A stretch of DNA of 64,000 nucleotides. Origin: Tectiglobus sp965223355. Lineage in GTDB: Bacteria > Pseudomonadota > Alphaproteobacteria > Rhizobiales > Hyphomicrobiaceae. Position numbers and translations under genes: made by a program. Shown piece after piece: positions 60,773-64,000 of the stretch. Position 1 is the stretch's first letter, and each line of letters opens with the position of its first letter. The notes beneath the pieces were generated by a model. That model was not told where the DNA came from. It worked only from the letters and a program-made list of their open reading frames with translations, and did no database searches. The stretch lies in the NCBI GenBank assembly GCA_965223355.1, contig CBDCWE010000003.1, forward strand, positions 1,178,001 to 1,242,000, written 5' to 3'.

Positions 60773-61222
60773 GTGACAGAGGTGTTGTTCTACCATCTCC
60801 AGCACCATCCGCTGGATCGTGTCCTGCCCAACCTGCTGGAACGCTCGGTTGCGCGGGGCTGGCGGGTTGTGGTGCAAGCCGGGTCAGACGAACGCCTGGA
60901 TGCCATCGACACGCTGCTGTGGACCTATCGCGACGACAGCTTCCTCGCCCACGGCACCGCCCGCGATGGTCACGCCGCGCGCCAACCGGTGTTCCTGACG
61001 AGCGGTCAAGACAATCCCAACGGTGCTGCCGTGCGGTTCCTGGTCGAGGGCGCCGAGATCGACGCGTTCGACGACTATGATCGCATTGTCTACCTGTTCG
61101 ACGGGCGCGTTGGTGATGCCGTCGCTGCCGCCCGCCAATCCTGGCAGCGGGCGAAAACCGCCGGCTGTGAGGTCACCTACTGGCAGCAGACCGCCGGCGG
61201 CAAATGGGAACGCAAGGTGTAG
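60773..61222 (+). CDS. holC: DNA polymerase III chi subunit
   Basis: Replication clamp-loader accessory subunit that binds SSB. The N-terminus TEVLFYHLQHHPLDRVLPNL is typical of HolC, with RVVVQAGSDERLDAIDTLLW, TYRDDSFLAHGTARDGHAAR and the Walker-like end VYLFDGRVGDAVAAARQSW. Length of 149 aa matches. Start GTG 60773. It stands between der and hemA, same direction. Confidence 0.92.
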   Translation: MTEVLFYHLQHHPLDRVLPNLLERSVARGWRVVVQAGSDERLDAIDTLLWTYRDDSFLAHGTARDGHAARQPVFLTSGQDNPNGAAVRFLVEGAEIDAFDDYDRIVYLFDGRVGDAVAAARQSWQRAKTAGCEVTYWQQTAGGKWERKV

Positions 61223-61557
61223 CGACCGTCGCCGGACGGTAGCGCACGGCTTCATCGCATACCAGCCCGAGCCTTGCACGCGGCCAGGTGCCGTCGCCGC
61301 GCCCGATCAATTGAAATATTCGAATTTTGCCATATGATTGATATCAAAGCGCCCGTGCGCGGGACCTCGTAGGAGCGACGGGGACACGAGCACCGGCGTC
61401 GGACGCTGGCTTTGGCGCAGCCTACCGGCGCCAGCGTGGACCATTTGCCGTAGCGGCTTAAGACCAATTGTGGTTACGACCCGACGGCCGATAGCGTAAG
61501 GTCGACCCTGGATTGGTCAGTGGACCGCACAGGTGGACAATGTGAAAGGCAGTCGTT
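61223..61557. promoter_or_regulatory. Intergenic region upstream of hemA
   Basis: 335 bp with no gene. An AT-rich block (61308-61340) would suit the hemA promoter. An inverted repeat ACGCTGGC / GCCAGCGT lies at 61403-61437. Confidence 0.4.
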
Positions 61558-62835
61558 GTGGGCAAGTTCGATAGTTTTTTCCAGTCCGCCATTGATGCCT
61601 TGCACAATGAGGGCCGTTACCGGATTTTTGCCAATCTTGAGCGGCGTGGCGGCGCCTTTCCGCGCTCCTGGCTGCATGACGGCAATGCCCGTCGCGAGAT
61701 CATCATCTGGTGCTCGAACGACTATCTCGGCATGGGTCAGCACCCCAGCGTGGTGCGCGCAATGCAGGTCACAGCGGCGCGTATCGGGGTTGGCGCCGGC
61801 GGCACGCGCAACATTTCCGGCACCCATCGCCCGCTGATCGAGTTGGAAACCGAGCTGGCGGATCTGCACGGCAAAGAAGCCGCCCTGGTTCTGACCTCGG
61901 GCTACGTCTCCAACCTCGCCGGCATCTCGACGCTGGCCAAAATGATCCCGGACTGCATCATCCTCTCGGATGAGCTCAACCATGCCTCGATGATTGACGG
62001 AATGCGCAATTCGGGGGCGCCGAAGAAGATCTTCCGGCACAACGATGCCGCGCATCTCGAAGCGCAGCTGGCCGACATGCCGCGCGAACGCCCGAAGATC
62101 ATCGCGTTCGAAAGCGTCTACTCGATGGATGGTGATATTGCACCCATTGCAGAGTTTTGCGACCTTGCCGACAAGTACAATGCGTTGACTTATCTCGACG
62201 AGGTTCATGCGGTCGGCATGTACGGGCCGCGCGGCGGCGGCATTGCCGAGCGTGACGGTCTGTTGGAACGCGTCGACGTCATCGAGGGCACGCTGGCCAA
62301 GGCTTTCGGTACGCTCGGCGGCTATATCACGGCTTCGGCGCGCGTCATTGATGCCGTGCGCTCCTATGCTCCGTCCTTCATTTTTACGACCGCCTTGCCG
62401 CCGCCCGTCGCGGCGGCGGCAACGGCTGCAATCCGCCATCTCAAGGTTTCGACGGTGGAACGCGAGGGCCAGCAACGCGCCGTTGCCGAAGCCAAACAGC
62501 TGCTCGCGGATAGCGGTCTGCCGGTCATGCCCTCGAACACGCACATCATTCCCGTCATGGTTGGCGATGCGGTGCTGTGCAAGGCGGCGAGCGACCGCCT
62601 GCTCGAGCGCCACGGCATTTACATTCAGCCGATCAATTATCCGACCGTTCCCAAAGGCACCGAGCGCCTTCGCATCACGCCATCGCCCCATCATACCAGC
62701 GACATGATCCGAGCGTTGTGCGAGGCGCTGTTGGAGACCTGGCAGGCACTCGAGCTGCCGCTGATCGACGACGGCACCACTGCGGTCGAGCAGGACCGCG
62801 CCACCGTTCAGCTGTTCCCGGCGTCCGGCGGTTGA
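61558..62835 (+). CDS. hemA: 5-aminolevulinate synthase
   Basis: PLP enzyme condensing glycine with succinyl-CoA to 5-aminolevulinate (Shemin pathway), the first haem/tetrapyrrole step in alphaproteobacteria. FQSAIDALHNEGRYRIFANL is the ALAS N-terminus, distinguishing it from KBL and BioF. GVGAGGTRNISGTHRPLIEL and DEVHAVGMYGPRGGGIAERD follow, and the PLP Lys is in GTLAKAFGTLGGYIT. C-terminus NYPTVPKGTERLRITPSPHH. Length 425 aa is usual. Start GTG 61558. Confidence 0.97.
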   Translation: MGKFDSFFQSAIDALHNEGRYRIFANLERRGGAFPRSWLHDGNARREIIIWCSNDYLGMGQHPSVVRAMQVTAARIGVGAGGTRNISGTHRPLIELETELADLHGKEAALVLTSGYVSNLAGISTLAKMIPDCIILSDELNHASMIDGMRNSGAPKKIFRHNDAAHLEAQLADMPRERPKIIAFESVYSMDGDIAPIAEFCDLADKYNALTYLDEVHAVGMYGPRGGGIAERDGLLERVDVIEGTLAKAFGTLGGYITASARVIDAVRSYAPSFIFTTALPPPVAAAATAAIRHLKVSTVEREGQQRAVAEAKQLLADSGLPVMPSNTHIIPVMVGDAVLCKAASDRLLERHGIYIQPINYPTVPKGTERLRITPSPHHTSDMIRALCEALLETWQALELPLIDDGTTAVEQDRATVQLFPASGG

Positions 62836-63206
62836 TCATCACTGGCGCTGCCGGTCCGCAGACAGATCCCCACATCGCCCTCGATGCCCTCGATCCGGTG
62901 TTTCAGCGTTGTGGTAAAGTCGATCTGGGCAGCAGCGGCCCGGTAGGTGACGGGGTGCTGCGGGACACGGCATTGCGGGACACGGCACTGCGCGACGATC
63001 GTTCAAGATGAGGGCGCGCGTGGCGCAGCGGACATGCCGTCACCATTTTTTCCAGGCCGCGAACAAACGTTTGCACCGGCGCCCGCCATTTCCTAAAGTT
63101 GACTTCACCGCACGTGGCAGCCCGTTAACAGAATGGTGTGGCCAGCAACAGAGGAAGGCTGGTTGCCGAGGCAGCACGCCCAAAGTGGTCGATAGAGAGG
63201 TTCCCG
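62836..63206. other. Gene-free interval with short tandem repeat
   Basis: 371 bp without a supported gene. TGCGGGACACGGCA is repeated in tandem at about 62958-62987, with a third partial unit. Nothing else recognised. Confidence 0.4.
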
Positions 63207-63335
63207 TTGAGCACCGAATCCCAGACGCAAATCAATAGCCGCAATCGCAAATTCCGGATCGCGGCCGCACTGTCTGTCATCTGGTGGATCGTCTCAATCG
63301 GCGGCATCATCACTGTCATTATCATGCAGAGCTGA
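63207..63335 (+). CDS. Small single-TM protein
   Basis: 42-residue product from a TTG start with GAGAGG six bases upstream. A polar N-terminus (STESQTQINSRNRKFR) is followed by one hydrophobic helix, IAAALSVIWWIVSIGGIITV. Composition and initiation site support a real small membrane protein, but no family is recognised. Confidence 0.45.
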   Translation: MSTESQTQINSRNRKFRIAAALSVIWWIVSIGGIITVIIMQS

Positions 63336-63389
63336 GCCATACGAAGCTGAACGATGCGACGTCCGCCGTGCAGCACGGGGCCGACACCG

Positions 63390-63493
63390 ACCGGTTCCGC
63401 CTGGAGCGGACTTGGATTGTTTGCGCCTGAGGCGAACTTGGACCGGTTCCGCCTGAGGCGGACTTGGGCCGGTTCCGCCTGAGGCCGACTTAC
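63390..63493. repeat. 26-bp tandem repeat, four units
   Basis: Four consecutive units of about 26 bp, ACCGGTTCCGCCTGAGGCGG ACTTGG with minor changes. Each unit contains the palindrome CGCCTGAGGCG. It lies just before the IS481 remnant. Confidence 0.75.
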
Positions 63494-63519
63494 ACCACGT
63501 CGGCTTCGCCCGGGCCACC

Positions 63520-63989
63520 GTTATACCGGCTCAGGGAGAAGTTTCCGCACTTCGGGCCGAAGAAGATCAAGGCGCGCCTGGCGATCAATACGCCTGATCT
63601 GGTCGGGCCGGCGGCCTTGATGATCGCCAGCAATTTGGCCTGTGAAAGTCTGACACGTACGCGTTCGCGTCATCGCGCGGCGCTTGGCCAAGGCAACATC
63701 GAAGCTGGTTCGAGCGAGCCCAACGGTGAATGGGCTGGTATTATGATTTCAAAGGCTGGATCGCCTGGGCAACCGCACGATCAAGTGACGCGGCGGTTTT
63801 ACCTTCATCGGCGAGGCGCTGGCCCGCGAACCGGTTGGCGTTACCGAAATCGACGACGGCGTACGTATCGTGCGGTTTTGCGGCCGCGACGTTGGTGTGA
63901 TCGACCGCGAACTGCGTTTTCGCCGCCTTGCTCCGCCACGCGCGCGGCTTCGCAAAGCGGCGCAACCGAACAAAACAAAACAGCAATAG
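63520..63989 (+). pseudogene. IS481-family transposase remnant with internal deletion
   Basis: The N-terminal HTH region reads YRLREKFPHFGPKKIKARLA. A frame change near 63735 leads to WYYDFKGWIAWA, the start of the integrase core. After a large gap, the C-terminal end is FTFIGEALAREPVGVTEIDD and RIVRFCGRDVGVIDRELRFR, closing at TAG 63987. The catalytic DDE centre is missing, so it is inactive. Confidence 0.8.
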
Positions 63990-64000
63990 CGCCAGACATG

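Noticed and set aside
61474..62694. 406-codon open frame antisense to hemA
   Set aside because: Shadow frame; hemA on the plus strand has all family motifs.

Overview
The window is GC-rich, densely coding chromosomal DNA and reads as an alphaproteobacterium. Support: a C4-pathway 5-aminolevulinate synthase (hemA), a TIGR02301 protein, a DUF6356 protein, DNA polymerase III chi, and the order YfgM-like protein / BamB / Der. No rRNA, tRNA, CRISPR array, phage or plasmid backbone was seen. I cannot place it below class level. It most resembles the Rhodospirillales/Rhizobiales side of the class.

Layout. (1) 0.25-10 kb: surface polysaccharide cluster with two GT2 and one GT4 glycosyltransferases, a membrane acyltransferase, a fused Wzz/tyrosine-kinase-like protein, an O-antigen ligase and a hexapeptide acetyltransferase. 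(2) 10.6-13.4 kb: tpa-ald (taurine:pyruvate aminotransferase and alanine dehydrogenase). (3) 14-22 kb: a PLP decarboxylase overlapping a 14-TM exporter gene, an aminothiazoline-carboxylate hydrolase-like gene, a degenerate CDP-alcohol phosphotransferase, a broken HAD gene, and a three-gene operon of a two-subunit TPP decarboxylase (sulfopyruvate/phosphonopyruvate type) plus a Cys/Met-type PLP enzyme. (4) 22.3-24.9 kb: a tight folB-folK-folP-like-folM-like operon whose DHPS homologue is strongly diverged. (5) 25-36 kb: unknown proteins, a Clp-N/coiled-coil protein, an SRAP homologue lacking its catalytic residues, Nudix, DUF3179, TIGR02301, a flavin monooxygenase and two crotonases. (6) 36-42.8 kb: pcaHG, orphan phnMN, YecA-like, P1 peptidase, CDGSH protein. 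(7) 43-49 kb: fadE-fadB-fadI beta-oxidation operon, then an Lrp regulator. (8) 50.6-55.6 kb: hydroxyacid dehydrogenase/aldolase pair, tandem L,D-transpeptidases, TauE/SafE permease. (9) 56.6-63 kb: housekeeping genes (YfgM-like, bamB, der, holC, hemA).

The intergenic DNA is unusual. A palindromic element of about 140 bp (R1), made of two related hairpins and bounded by CTAG, recurs at least six times, with further decayed copies. A second CTAG-bounded inverted-repeat element (R2) occurs in long, short and truncated forms. The two abut through one shared CTAG. Other dispersed modules and a hexanucleotide Shine-Dalgarno-like tract are present. Broken IS256, IS5 and IS481 transposases show past transposition.

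The best functional theme is C2/C3 sulfonate chemistry. Tpa/Ald release sulfoacetaldehyde from taurine, the TPP decarboxylase could make sulfoacetaldehyde from sulfopyruvate, and a TauE/SafE permease lies further along. This theme is inferred from families, not shown by linkage, and xsc and tauABC are absent from the window.
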